This document shows positions 1-7,939 of a DNA stretch of 64,000 nt, in pieces. The notes under the pieces were generated by a model. It was not told where the DNA came from and ran no database searches. It worked only from the letters and a program-made list of their open reading frames with translations. Position numbers and translations under genes: made by a program. The stretch is from Alphaproteobacteria bacterium (GTDB lineage: Bacteria; Pseudomonadota; Alphaproteobacteria; Rhodospirillales; WMHbin7), in contig JADFZV010000002.1 in assembly GCA_015232335.1 (NCBI GenBank), forward strand, positions 110,148 through 174,147. Reading direction: 5' to 3'. Positions within the stretch are counted from its first letter, which is position 1. Each line of letters starts with the position of its first letter.

Positions 1-1
1 T

Positions 2-73
2 CAGCTCATACGCATCGAAGAGGAGTTGGGGCCGGCGGCAAAATATGCCGGCATCGGCGCCTTCAAACGCTGA
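2..73 (+). CDS. C-terminal end of an unidentified protein (partial)
   Basis: Frame 2 is open from the window edge to a TGA at 71-73 and ends with the residues KYAGIGAFKR. Only 23 residues are visible and I do not recognise the family. A rho-independent terminator lies 29 bases downstream, which supports this being a real gene end rather than a chance frame. The upstream part lies outside the window. Confidence 0.45.
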   Translation, partial: QLIRIEEELGPAAKYAGIGAFKR

Positions 74-102
74 TTCGTTTCTCAACGCAGCGATTGTCAA
101 AA

Positions 103-126
103 GGGTGCCTTAGGGCGCCCTTTTTT
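103..126 (+). terminator. Rho-independent terminator
   Basis: GGGTGCC and GGCGCCC form a 7-bp stem (one G-T wobble) with a short TTAG loop, followed directly by six T. It sits just after the stop codon of the partial gene at 2-73 and insulates the next plus-strand gene. Confidence 0.8.
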
Positions 127-243
127 CATGTCAATTCCCCTGTGATGAAGATCACAGGAATGGTGTGACGATGCGCACTGCGGGTCTTTTCGCTTCCCGT
201 CATTCTCCGCCCATCGAAGCCAACCACTCAAGGATGTCACGAC

Positions 244-537
244 ATGATCAAGAAGACCGTTATCGCTGCCGCCATCGCCCTGGCCCCCACGCTGGCTCTG
301 GCCGCTCCCAGCCAGATGAGCGACAAGGCCTCTGCCAAGCAGACCGTTTCGGCTGACAGCGTGCGCGAGATGCTGAACGCTCAGGGCGCTTTGCATGTGT
401 CGCCCGTCAAGCGCGTTCACGCCAATGCCTATGAAGCGAAGATCCTCACCTCGCAGAAGGGCTGGACCAAGGTCTATGTCGATGCCAGCACAGGTAGGCA
501 GATCAACGATCCGCTTTACGCCTTCCGCAAGAACTGA
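244..537 (+). CDS. Small exported PepSY-like protein
   Basis: A 97-residue protein with a clear Sec signal peptide: Lys-Lys near the start, an Ala/Leu-rich core and an AxA-type cleavage site (LALAAP) near residue 20. The mature part carries a pattern typical of PepSY domains, with AYEAKI, then WTKVYVDASTGRQI near the C-terminus. PepSY domains are small periplasmic or membrane-attached modules; no catalytic role can be read here. It is monocistronic, between a terminator at 103-126 and a bidirectional terminator at 622-660. A second PepSY-like protein lies at 10021-10374 in a two-component operon, so the two may be related sensor accessories. The ATG start at 244 is supported by an AAGGA-type site a few bases upstream. 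Confidence 0.7.
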   Translation: MIKKTVIAAAIALAPTLALAAPSQMSDKASAKQTVSADSVREMLNAQGALHVSPVKRVHANAYEAKILTSQKGWTKVYVDASTGRQINDPLYAFRKN

Positions 538-621
538 GTATCGCAGACGACGGGCTGGTCTTCGGGGGGGCAGACGGAAATTTCCAAGCTGCCTTCCCCA
601 AACCCCGCAAGTTAGATCGCC

Positions 622-660
622 ATAAAAAAAGCCCCGGCAGTCACCCGCCGGGGCTTTTTA
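622..660. terminator. Bidirectional rho-independent terminator
   Basis: An A-run, then GCCCCGGC, a loop, the matching GCCGGGGC and a T-run. The A-run and T-run on opposite sides make it usable from both strands. It separates the plus-strand PepSY gene from the converging minus-strand cytochrome gene that stops at 677. Confidence 0.9.
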
Positions 661-676
661 TAAGAAGAGAAGCGAA

Positions 677-1180
677 TCAGCGCCCTTGGACCGACTGGCG
701 GTAAATGGGGGTAAATTCGTTATCCTCGAAAGTGCCTTGCACATAGCCACTGTGACAGGCTGCGCAATTGGCCTTCGAATCGATGCCCTTGACCTTGAAA
801 ATTTCGGGTTTGATGCCGGAATGCTTGCGCACGAAGCGCGGTGCCAGGGTAACAGCCTTGGCGGGTGTGGTGACGCCCTCCATCCATTTCCCCGCCTGGC
901 GGGTGTTGGTGACATCGGCCGAGTTGGTCAGATGGAAATCGAGGATGTGTTTCTTTGTGGCTTCGTTGGTGATCGTCGCATCCTCGCCATAATGGTCCTT
1001 AAGGTTGCTCATTATCTCCTGCCAGACGCTTTTCTGAAGCATCTCGGGATAGAAGGCATTGTGGCATGAGCCACATTCCTTGAGCACCACCTGATCGGTG
1101 ATCGGCGGAAAGCGTTCGGCGTTGGCGGTGGTTGCGGAAAGGGCCAGAAGCCCCGCCGCCAGAAGCATTTTGCGCATCAC
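677..1180 (-). CDS. dhc: Diheme cytochrome c (DHC family)
   Basis: A 167-residue periplasmic protein with an N-terminal signal peptide (residues 1-21, ending ATTANA) and two CxxCH heme sites: CGSCH with His40 and CAACH with His143. Length and spacing match the diheme cytochrome c family usually encoded beside SHP (sphaeroides heme protein). It lies 6 bases downstream of the shp-like gene, so the two are almost certainly co-transcribed. From family knowledge DHC passes electrons to SHP, often from a cytochrome b561; no b561 gene follows here, because the next element is the terminator at 622-660. The membrane electron donor must therefore be encoded elsewhere or be a different protein. Family assignment is firm; the electron route is inferred. 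Confidence 0.85.
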   Translation of the reverse strand: MMRKMLLAAGLLALSATTANAERFPPITDQVVLKECGSCHNAFYPEMLQKSVWQEIMSNLKDHYGEDATITNEATKKHILDFHLTNSADVTNTRQAGKWMEGVTTPAKAVTLAPRFVRKHSGIKPEIFKVKGIDSKANCAACHSGYVQGTFEDNEFTPIYRQSVQGR

Positions 1181-1186
1181 GTTCCC

Positions 1187-1594
1187 CTATTGCTGCGACA
1201 TGAAGGTAATGAAATCGCCCTTTTCCTGGGCGGTGCAGGCGCGGCCCAGAACGCTGTTGCAGTTGCGACCGAACCACTTTTCGACCTTTTCGATGTCGGT
1301 GTAGCGATCAGCGGTGCGCGAAACGGCCATGGGGTCGATGGGCTTGCCAGCTCTTGTCTGTCCGCCGGTCTGCGGCGTGTTGCCGTGGCAGCTGGTGCAA
1401 GACGGCGTGTCTTCCTTGCCGCCGGTGAACTTGGCCTGGAACAGGGCCTGGCCGCGCTGGGCCGAGAAATCGCCACCCGCCTGCGCCTTGAGATCGGACA
1501 GGATCTTGTCGCGGCTGGGGTTGCCGGCCTGAGCGGCGCCGGCTAGCGAAAGGGCGAAGGCAGCGACAAGAGCAATAGCGAACTTCTTTTTCAT
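1187..1594 (-). CDS. shp: SHP-type cytochrome c (DUF1924 family)
   Basis: A 135-residue exported protein: signal peptide to about residue 23 (GAAQA), one heme motif CTSCH (Cys66, Cys69, His70), and a C-terminal RNCNSVLGRAC segment. SHP proteins bind oxygen at a high-spin heme whose sixth ligand is a labile asparagine next to a disulfide. Asn111, Cys112 and Cys120 are placed as expected for that arrangement. It is first in a two-gene unit with the diheme cytochrome at 677-1180. A perfect 9-bp inverted repeat lies in its leader (1610-1666). The start ATG at 1594 is preceded by an AGGAGA-like site. The physiological substrate of SHP is not settled in general; oxygen or peroxide chemistry is the usual proposal. 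Confidence 0.85.
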   Translation of the reverse strand: MKKKFAIALVAAFALSLAGAAQAGNPSRDKILSDLKAQAGGDFSAQRGQALFQAKFTGGKEDTPSCTSCHGNTPQTGGQTRAGKPIDPMAVSRTADRYTDIEKVEKWFGRNCNSVLGRACTAQEKGDFITFMSQQ

Positions 1595-1609
1595 AAGGGG
1601 TCTCCTTGG

Positions 1610-1666
1610 GGTCTTGGCATCGAAAGAGGCGTCTGCTTGCCTGTTGAAGGGAGAATAGCCAAGACC
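1610..1666. repeat. 9-bp inverted repeat in the shp leader
   Basis: GGTCTTGGC at 1610-1618 and its exact complement GCCAAGACC at 1658-1666, separated by 39 bases, upstream of the shp start. No T-run follows, so it does not look like a terminator. It could be a regulator site or an RNA leader structure; the sequence alone does not decide. Confidence 0.45.
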
Positions 1667-1717
1667 GTCTGAACCAAAAATGAACAGGGCGGAATAGGCA
1701 AAAAAGCAGGGAAATAG

Positions 1718-3223
1718 CTACCCTCGGGAGGAGAACCTGACGGCTTCCTCGGCGGCGCGGATCAGGGCGCGGGCCTTGTTCAGGCTTTCCTGGTACTCAG
1801 AGTCGGGCTGGCTGTCATGGACGATTCCAGCACCTGCCTGCACATGCATGACGCCGTCCTTGACCAGGGCGGTGCGCAGCGCGATGCAGGTGTCCATGGC
1901 GCCGTTGGCGGCCAGATAGCCGATGCATCCGGCGTAGAAGCTGCGCCGCACGGGTTCCAATTCGTCGATGATCTCCATGGCGCGCACCTTGGGTGCGCCC
2001 GAGACGGTGCCAGCGGGAAAGCCCGCCATCAGCGCGTCCATGGCGTCGTGGCGTGGATCGATCTGGCCTTCGACGTTGGAAACGATGTGCATGACCTGCG
2101 AATAATATTCCACCTTCATCTGCTCGGTGACGCGCACCGAACCGATCTTGGCCACGCGCCCCACATCGTTGCGCCCCAGGTCCAAAAGCATCAGATGCTC
2201 GGCCAGTTCCTTGGGGTCGGACAGAAGATCGGCGGCCAGCGCCTTGTCCTCTTCAGGCGTAGCGCCACGCTTTCTTGTTCCGGCCAGGGGGCGGATGGTC
2301 ACCGTGCCGTCTCTCAGGCGGACCAGGATTTCGGGGCTGGAGCCCACGATCGAGAAACCGCCGAAATCGAGGAAGAACAGGAAGGGCGAGGGATTGGTGC
2401 GCCGAAGTGCGCGGTAAAGCGCAAAGGGCGGCAGGCTGAAGGGTACCGAAAGCCGCATGCCCAGGACCACCTGGAAAATGTCGCCCGCCAGGATGTAGTC
2501 CTTGGCCTTGTTGACCATGGCGTGAAAGGCTTCGCGGCTCATGTTGGCCTGGGGCTCGGGCAGCTTGGCGGTTTCGTCCGCCACCTCGCGCCGGTAGGGA
2601 ATCTGGCGCGAGAAATCGGCAACCGTGTCGGCCAGACGCTCAGAGGCCAGATCATAGGCCGCCTCGGCTGAAACGCCGTGGCGCGGGCGCACCGGGGTAA
2701 CCAGGGTCACCATGGCGTCCACATTATCGAAAACGGCGATCACGGTGGGGCGCACGAACAAGCCATCGGGAACGCCCAGCGGATCGGGATTCTTGTCGGG
2801 CAGGCGCTCCATCAGGCGCACGGTGTCATAGCCCATATAGCCGACCAGTCCCGCCGACATGGGCGGCAGTTCCGGTGGCAGATCGATGGCGCTTTCGGCT
2901 ACCAGGGCGCGCAGCGAGGCGATGGCGCCCTGATCCTCTTCGACGAAAGCGGTCCCATCCTTCAGGGCTTCGCGGTTTATTTCGGCCACGTCACCCCGGC
3001 AACGCCAGATCAGATCGGGCTTAAGACCGATCAGCGAATAGCGACCGCGCACGGCGCCACCCTCGACGGATTCCAGAAGAAAGCTGTTGGGGCGTTGATC
3101 CGCCAGCTTCAGATAGGCCGAGACCGGCGTTTCCAGATCGGCGATCAGGCGCGTCCAGACAACCTGGGGCCGCCCATCGCGATAAGCTCTGGCGAAAGCG
3201 TCGAAATTGGGAAGGGGCTTCAT
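1718..3223 (-). CDS. trpE: Anthranilate synthase component I
   Basis: Chorismate-utilising large subunit that makes anthranilate with TrpG, the first committed step of tryptophan synthesis. The 501-residue length is normal. Visible motifs include the N-terminal LLESVEG segment, where tryptophan feedback acts in the family, PLAGTRKRG, LMLLDLGRNDVGRV and the C-terminal GFPAGTVSGAPKVRAME chorismate-binding signature. The ATG at 3223 overlaps the stop of ppiD (ATGA), indicating translational coupling. trpG and the other trp genes are not downstream; the next gene is shp, 123 bases away on the same strand. No trp leader or attenuator is visible because the gene is internal to the operon. Confidence 0.96.
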   Translation of the reverse strand: MKPLPNFDAFARAYRDGRPQVVWTRLIADLETPVSAYLKLADQRPNSFLLESVEGGAVRGRYSLIGLKPDLIWRCRGDVAEINREALKDGTAFVEEDQGAIASLRALVAESAIDLPPELPPMSAGLVGYMGYDTVRLMERLPDKNPDPLGVPDGLFVRPTVIAVFDNVDAMVTLVTPVRPRHGVSAEAAYDLASERLADTVADFSRQIPYRREVADETAKLPEPQANMSREAFHAMVNKAKDYILAGDIFQVVLGMRLSVPFSLPPFALYRALRRTNPSPFLFFLDFGGFSIVGSSPEILVRLRDGTVTIRPLAGTRKRGATPEEDKALAADLLSDPKELAEHLMLLDLGRNDVGRVAKIGSVRVTEQMKVEYYSQVMHIVSNVEGQIDPRHDAMDALMAGFPAGTVSGAPKVRAMEIIDELEPVRRSFYAGCIGYLAANGAMDTCIALRTALVKDGVMHVQAGAGIVHDSQPDSEYQESLNKARALIRAAEEAVRFSSRG

Positions 3224-5109
3224 GGCCGGTTGAAGTAATTGTTGATGGTCTGGCTGTGCTTGTTGACGCCATAGCGGGCGGCCAGGGCATTGGTGAACTG
3301 GTCGAGCAGATCGCCCGCCAGCCCCTGTTCCAGAGCCTGGGCGATTTCCGAATGATTGTCGGCAGTACCTGTGGGGTCGGCGGAAACGATCCGCCCCAGG
3401 CGCACGATCATGGCGCCTTCCGGGGTTGGCGACATGGCGGATTCACCCGGTTTCAGCTTGAAGAGAGAGGCTACCAGCCGGGAGGGCAGGCCGGTTTCCG
3501 ATGTGGGGGCATCGCGCAGGAAAGGCGCCGTGGATTTCATCTTGAAGCCGAATTCCTGAGCCACACTGGCAAGCGAAGCGCCAGCTTTCAGGCGTTCAAG
3601 CCCCTTGGCGGCGCGTTCCTCGGCTGTCTTGCGCCGCTGGCTGTCGTTCCAGTCGGCCTTGACGGCGGTCATGACCTCGGACAGGGGTTTGAGGGCGGCG
3701 GGCACCACCTTCTCGACCTTGACGCCCAGGATTCCGTCATCCAGCTCGATCACATTGCTGTCGGCCCCTTCCGGGGTCGAGAAGGCCAGTTCCAGAAGCT
3801 TGTCCGCTGCGGGCAGATTCTTGAGGGGTTTTCCAGACAGATCGTTGCCCTTGGCATCCATCGGCCCCATGCGCAGAAGCTTGATCTTGTATTTCTGGGC
3901 GGCTTCCTCGATGCGCGCCCCACCGGCCACTTCATCGACGATCTGGGCAGAGAGAGAGCTTAAGGCCTTCGACGCATTTGCCAGAGCCAGGTCCTTGGCG
4001 ATCTGGCTTTTGACCTCGCTCAAGGGTTTGGGCGAGGCGGGTGAAATGGCGGTCACCTTCAGGATATGCCAGCCCAGGGGCGATTTGATGGGGGCACTCA
4101 CGCCGTCCTTTTCCAGGGCAAAGGCCGGTCCTGCAAGTTCGCCGGGCAGATCGCGCTTCTCGATGCGGCCCAGCAGAATCGCCTGATCGTCCATGTTGGC
4201 CAGGGATTTGGCGATCTTGGCAAAATCGCCACCCTCGGACAGTTGTTGTGCCGCCGCCTTGGCCTTGTCCTCGTCGCCCAGCAACATCTGCAGCACGATG
4301 CGCTTCTCGGGCGTCGTGTAATCCTCGATGCGTACCCTGTACTCTTCCTCGATCTCGGCATCCGAGGGCTTGGTCTCGGCGGTCAGGGCATCTTGAGTCA
4401 TATGCATGACTTGAATCGAACGGATCTCGGGTGAGGTGAATTTCTTGGCGTTGGCCTGATGGAACTCGGCCAGTTCCGATTCCTTGGGGGCAGGCGGCAG
4501 GGGCATGGCACTGGCCTCGGCAAGCAGAATGTCGGCCACGCGCCGCTCGAAGCGGAAACCGTAGAACAGGTCGGAAAGAACCTTGGGAACATGGACCGTT
4601 CCGGTAACGCTTCCCAGAAGCTGGCCCCTGGCGATATCGCTGCGAAGCAGGTTCAGAAAGGCTGATTCGCTCCAGTTGTTGTCGGCCAGCGTGCTCTGAA
4701 AGAGCGCTTTGTTGAATTTTCCATCTTCGCCCTGAAAGGCGGGCACGCCCAGGATGGTCTGCTGCAATTCCTTTTCGCCGACCGACAGGCCCAGGCGCTT
4801 GGCCTCAAGCTGGTAAAGGGTGCGGGCGACGATCTGGTCCAGCGTTCGGTCCAGAAGCCCCATTTCGCGGGCCTGCTCGCTGGTCAGCTTGCCGCCGAAA
4901 AGCGGGCGCAGGCGGCCCACTTCGCGGTCGAACTCCTTGACCAATTCCTCGATCGATATCTTGACCGGCCCAACTTCGACCGCCGTGCTGTCGGTGGTGA
5001 CGGTGCGAACGACATCGCCGATGCCCCAGGCGCCGAAGCTGATGATCAGCAGGGCGAACAGGATACGGACCACCCAGGATTTGGAGGAGTGATGCAGGGC
5101 TTCGAGCAT
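3220..5109 (-). CDS. ppiD: Periplasmic folding factor, SurA_N/PpiD type
   Basis: A 629-residue inner-membrane-anchored peptidyl-prolyl isomerase/chaperone. One N-terminal membrane helix (about residues 12-36, FALLIISFGAWGIG) is followed by a SurA-N-like region, a parvulin-type rotamase near residues 260-360 (ending GWHILKV), and a long C-terminal helical region. This is the PpiD arrangement, in which the protein helps newly translocated proteins fold at the periplasmic face of the membrane. It is first of a coupled pair with trpE, a ppiD-trpE order I associate with Rhodospirillales. The start at 5109 is an ATG with a GGGAT-like site upstream. Confidence 0.9.
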   Translation of the reverse strand: MLEALHHSSKSWVVRILFALLIISFGAWGIGDVVRTVTTDSTAVEVGPVKISIEELVKEFDREVGRLRPLFGGKLTSEQAREMGLLDRTLDQIVARTLYQLEAKRLGLSVGEKELQQTILGVPAFQGEDGKFNKALFQSTLADNNWSESAFLNLLRSDIARGQLLGSVTGTVHVPKVLSDLFYGFRFERRVADILLAEASAMPLPPAPKESELAEFHQANAKKFTSPEIRSIQVMHMTQDALTAETKPSDAEIEEEYRVRIEDYTTPEKRIVLQMLLGDEDKAKAAAQQLSEGGDFAKIAKSLANMDDQAILLGRIEKRDLPGELAGPAFALEKDGVSAPIKSPLGWHILKVTAISPASPKPLSEVKSQIAKDLALANASKALSSLSAQIVDEVAGGARIEEAAQKYKIKLLRMGPMDAKGNDLSGKPLKNLPAADKLLELAFSTPEGADSNVIELDDGILGVKVEKVVPAALKPLSEVMTAVKADWNDSQRRKTAEERAAKGLERLKAGASLASVAQEFGFKMKSTAPFLRDAPTSETGLPSRLVASLFKLKPGESAMSPTPEGAMIVRLGRIVSADPTGTADNHSEIAQALEQGLAGDLLDQFTNALAARYGVNKHSQTINNYFNRP

Positions 5110-5169
5110 GGCTATCCCTTTAGAAAAAGTGCGGCATCATACTGGCGGGGCAGGGCCAGCCGCAACCCC

Positions 5170-6135
5170 TCATGCCGGAAGGCCAACCCCTAGCTCGGCC
5201 AGAAGGCGCTGATCCTGGTCCGGCTCGGCATTGGGGGTGGTCAGCAACCGCTCGCCATAGAAGATCGAGTTGGCCCCAGCCAGGAAGCAGAGCGCCTGGG
5301 CTTCCGGGGAAAGGCGCTGGCGACCGGCAGCCAGACGGATGCGAGACCTGGGCATGACGATTCTGGCCGTGGCGATCATGCGCACGAAGTCAAGGGCGGG
5401 CAGGCTTTCCTGATCCTCAAGCGGCGTGCCTTCGATGGCCACAAGGGCGTTGATGGGCACACTTTCCGGGTGTGGAGACATACAGGCGAGGACGCCGAGG
5501 GCCGAGGCGCGGTCGGTCAGGCTCTCGCCCAGGCCGATGATGACGCCGGTACACAGATCGATTCCCTCGGCCCTGACGATGGACAGGGTTTCCAGCCGGT
5601 CCTCAAGCGTGCGCGTCGTGATAATCTGGCCGTAATATTCCGGGCTGGTGTCGATATTGTGGTTGTAGGATTGCAATCCCGCCGCCTTCAAGGCCTTGGC
5701 CTGATGGGGTTTTAACATGCCCAGGGTGACGCAGGGCTCCATGTCGAGGGCTCGAACAGCTCTGACCATCTCCAGAACGGCCTCGAAGTCAGGGCCGTCG
5801 GTCACTTCGCGCCAGGCAGCCCCCATGCAAAAGCGCACGGTGCCCAATTCTTTGGCCTGTTTGGCCGCCGCCTCCACCTCGCCAACCCGGCTTAAGGGGG
5901 TGCGTGAGACGTCCAGGGCTTCGTGATGGGCCGACTGGCTGCAATAGGAACAGTCCTCGGCGCAACCGCCGGTCTTGATGTTCATCAGCGACGCCAGTTG
6001 CACACCCCGGGAATCCGTGTTGGCCCGGCTGACGTCATGAGCCTGCGAGACCAGTTCCAGCAGGGGCAACTTCAAGAGCGCCTCGATCTCGCCGGTGGTC
6101 CAATCATAGCGGGGATTTACGTCAATGGGGGGCAT
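5170..6135 (-). CDS. bioB: Biotin synthase
   Basis: A radical SAM enzyme that inserts sulfur into dethiobiotin, the last step of biotin synthesis. The 321-residue length is typical. The SAM-cluster motif is CAEDCSYC (Cys58, Cys62, Cys65), followed by SQSAHH; YNHNIDTS and RIRLAAGR are also family signatures. The ATG at 6135 has a strong AAGGAGCGGAG ribosome-binding region. No other bio genes adjoin it. It lies 60 bases upstream of ppiD on the same strand and might share a transcript with it, but each has its own binding site. Confidence 0.96.
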   Translation of the reverse strand: MPPIDVNPRYDWTTGEIEALLKLPLLELVSQAHDVSRANTDSRGVQLASLMNIKTGGCAEDCSYCSQSAHHEALDVSRTPLSRVGEVEAAAKQAKELGTVRFCMGAAWREVTDGPDFEAVLEMVRAVRALDMEPCVTLGMLKPHQAKALKAAGLQSYNHNIDTSPEYYGQIITTRTLEDRLETLSIVRAEGIDLCTGVIIGLGESLTDRASALGVLACMSPHPESVPINALVAIEGTPLEDQESLPALDFVRMIATARIVMPRSRIRLAAGRQRLSPEAQALCFLAGANSIFYGERLLTTPNAEPDQDQRLLAELGVGLPA

Positions 6136-6275
6136 ACGTCGCGAACTCCGCTCCTTAAGGGCCGCGTAGAATAGGCAGGGTCGCCCAGTGGGGCAACCAA
6201 GATCGTTGGCACCATGTGGGCGAATAATACCATTGCGATTTTATACGCTGTGTGAAAAACTACTAAAGAACGCGT

Positions 6276-6292
6276 AGCCAACAGGCTTGGCT
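6276..6292. repeat. Small hairpin upstream of the DUF2914-like gene
   Basis: AGCCAA (6276-6281), loop CAGGC, TTGGCT (6287-6292). It lies in the divergent bioB/DUF2914 interval, 18 bases before the poly-G tract. It may be an operator half-site pair or a leader hairpin. Confidence 0.35.
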
Positions 6293-6309
6293 GTTCTGGT
6301 TATCGTTAA

Positions 6310-6321
6310 GGGGGGGGGGGG
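6310..6321 (+). repeat. 12-G homopolymer at the ribosome-binding site
   Basis: Twelve consecutive G followed by AAGAC and the ATG at 6327. The tract occupies the Shine-Dalgarno position of the next gene. G tracts of this length are prone to slipped-strand length change, which here would alter spacing to the start codon, not the reading frame. Confidence 0.7.
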
Positions 6322-6326
6322 AAGAC

Positions 6327-6848
6327 ATGATCAAGTCATGGATCAGCCGGTTTATCGTTGCCGCAATTACACTTAATGGAATGATTTCAAACGCATTTGC
6401 CAGCGATGCAACGCTAACCATCAAGGAGGCCGTCTGGACTTCCGGGGTTTCCGAGATGAAATACACGGACCGGTTGGGTGAGAGGACGCAGCAGCGCGGC
6501 ATAAGTCTGTGGACGTTGGTCGAGGGAGATCAGGCATCCCTTGATCTGCTTGAGAAACAAGGAAAATTCCCGTTACGCCATAGCTGGAAGCATTATTTGG
6601 GCGCCATCCCCGATCTGGAAACGCTGATTCCCAGGGACGCCATCAGCCTTGGGGTCGGGAAGGCGGAACTGATCAATGACTTGAGAATGGAAGCGAAGAT
6701 GCGCGGGGGCCGCTTCGACTGGCGGACCTGGAGCAGCAAGAAGAATTTGGAGCCGGGCAACTGGATCGTCGAAATTCTCTACAAGGACGGCACACCGGTG
6801 GCCTGCGCCACGGGGCCTTGTGTCTATACCATTCTGGTTGAGCGTTAG
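6327..6848 (+). CDS. Exported DUF2914-like protein
   Basis: A 173-residue protein with a signal peptide (Lys-Ser-Trp start, hydrophobic core, cleavage near NAFAS at about residue 26). The C-terminal half matches the pattern I know from DUF2914: FDWRTWSSKKNLEPGNWIVE followed by a short strand and a Cys-containing end (ACATGPC). DUF2914 has no established function. It is first of a two-gene unit with the membrane protein at 6866, 17 bases downstream. Its ribosome-binding site is a 12-G run, which may make expression variable. The two Cys near residues 160-165 could form a disulfide. Function unknown; the domain call is from memory of the motif. Confidence 0.65.
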   Translation: MIKSWISRFIVAAITLNGMISNAFASDATLTIKEAVWTSGVSEMKYTDRLGERTQQRGISLWTLVEGDQASLDLLEKQGKFPLRHSWKHYLGAIPDLETLIPRDAISLGVGKAELINDLRMEAKMRGGRFDWRTWSSKKNLEPGNWIVEILYKDGTPVACATGPCVYTILVER

Positions 6849-6865
6849 AGCCAGGGGAGGCCGGA

Positions 6866-7936
6866 ATGCCTGATCATTCATCGACAGATTCCAAGAACGT
6901 TGTTACATCGGATCCGCGTGGCATTGGCGAATTGCTTAAGGATGTCGATTGCGCCCTGAATTTCGCCTGCCGCACTGGTTTGGCCACGGCTGAGCTTCTT
7001 GAAGCGGCCAAAAAGCTCGATCTTGCGACGAATGAAGCCGAGCGTTTCGCCCTGGCCAGGCCGTTGCTGAATGACTTGGCTGGCAAGATCAAGCCTGCCA
7101 CCATCGAAGGGGTGCGCCAGCTTTTCGAGCCTGCGAAAGCGTGGCTTTTCCCCAAAATATTCGGGTGGATCAGACGGTTCGAATTCGTTCTCTACGGTCT
7201 CGGATTCTTCCTCACACTCCTCTATTTCCAGATCGTTGCCGCTTCGGCCTCATTCGCCGTGGCTGCCTATGAAAAGGCCCAGACGGAATATGTCGCCGTT
7301 CTTTCGGAAATCTCGCGGCTGAAGTTGACACAGAGTGGGGACTTCGACATCACCAAGTACGACGATCTCTTTAGAAAAAAGGAGATCGCCATGGGGCGGT
7401 TGGATTCCGCCAGTGACACCATTCGGGTTGTCGAGCGCTACGTGCCCTCACAGCTTGCACAGAAACCTAGTGACGCCGCGCAGAAGAGCGCTGCGGCGAA
7501 TCAGACGGAGATCATCGCCCAGGCTCGGCTGCAACATTATCTGGAGATCATCGGGAAGTATCTTCTGCCCGTTCTCTACGGGCTTATGGGGGCCTGCACC
7601 TTCGTCATCCGCCGGATGATGGCTCAACAAGACGATGCGTCCTTCCAACGCTCCACCATGAACAAGTACAGATTCCGTCTGCTGCTGGGGATGGTTCTGG
7701 GCGGCATCTTCAGCCTGTTCTTCTCGCCCGAGATCATGAACGGCCTCAATCTCTCCCTGTCGGCCACGGCTTTCCTGCTGGGTTACGGAGTTGAGGTTTT
7801 CTTCTCCCGGCTCGACGATTGGGTCGAGAAGCTGCGCGCCTCGGTATCCGAAAAACAGAAGAACGAGGTGAAGTCTGGTAAGGAGGAGGATGGGAAGGGA
7901 AGCGGGGCAGACAAGCCGGCGGTGGGAGGATCGTAG
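6866..7936 (+). CDS. Unrecognised four-helix membrane protein
   Basis: A 356-residue protein. Residues 1-105 are soluble and helical (Ala/Leu/Glu-rich, no signal peptide). A first hydrophobic helix spans about 107-130 (FVLYGLGFFLTLLYFQIV), then about 95 polar, probably coiled residues, then three close helices near 225-245, 265-283 and 288-308 (ending AFLLGYGVEVFFSRLDDW). The tail is charged and Lys/Gly/Glu-rich. The GMVLGG and FLLGYGVEVFF segments resemble a motif seen at the end of several bacterial membrane proteins of unknown role. No catalytic motif is visible. It follows the DUF2914-like gene by 17 bases, with an AGGGGAGG site before the ATG, and they probably act together at the envelope. 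Confidence 0.6.
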   Translation: MPDHSSTDSKNVVTSDPRGIGELLKDVDCALNFACRTGLATAELLEAAKKLDLATNEAERFALARPLLNDLAGKIKPATIEGVRQLFEPAKAWLFPKIFGWIRRFEFVLYGLGFFLTLLYFQIVAASASFAVAAYEKAQTEYVAVLSEISRLKLTQSGDFDITKYDDLFRKKEIAMGRLDSASDTIRVVERYVPSQLAQKPSDAAQKSAAANQTEIIAQARLQHYLEIIGKYLLPVLYGLMGACTFVIRRMMAQQDDASFQRSTMNKYRFRLLLGMVLGGIFSLFFSPEIMNGLNLSLSATAFLLGYGVEVFFSRLDDWVEKLRASVSEKQKNEVKSGKEEDGKGSGADKPAVGGS

Positions 7937-7939
7937 CCT

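Noticed and set aside
561..575. Short G run after the PepSY gene as a phase-variation tract
   Set aside because: It is shorter, lies between a stop codon and a terminator, and would have no evident effect on any gene.
1595..1717. A trp attenuator or leader peptide
   Set aside because: trpE is translationally coupled to ppiD upstream, and this interval lies downstream of trpE; no Trp-codon-rich short frame was found.
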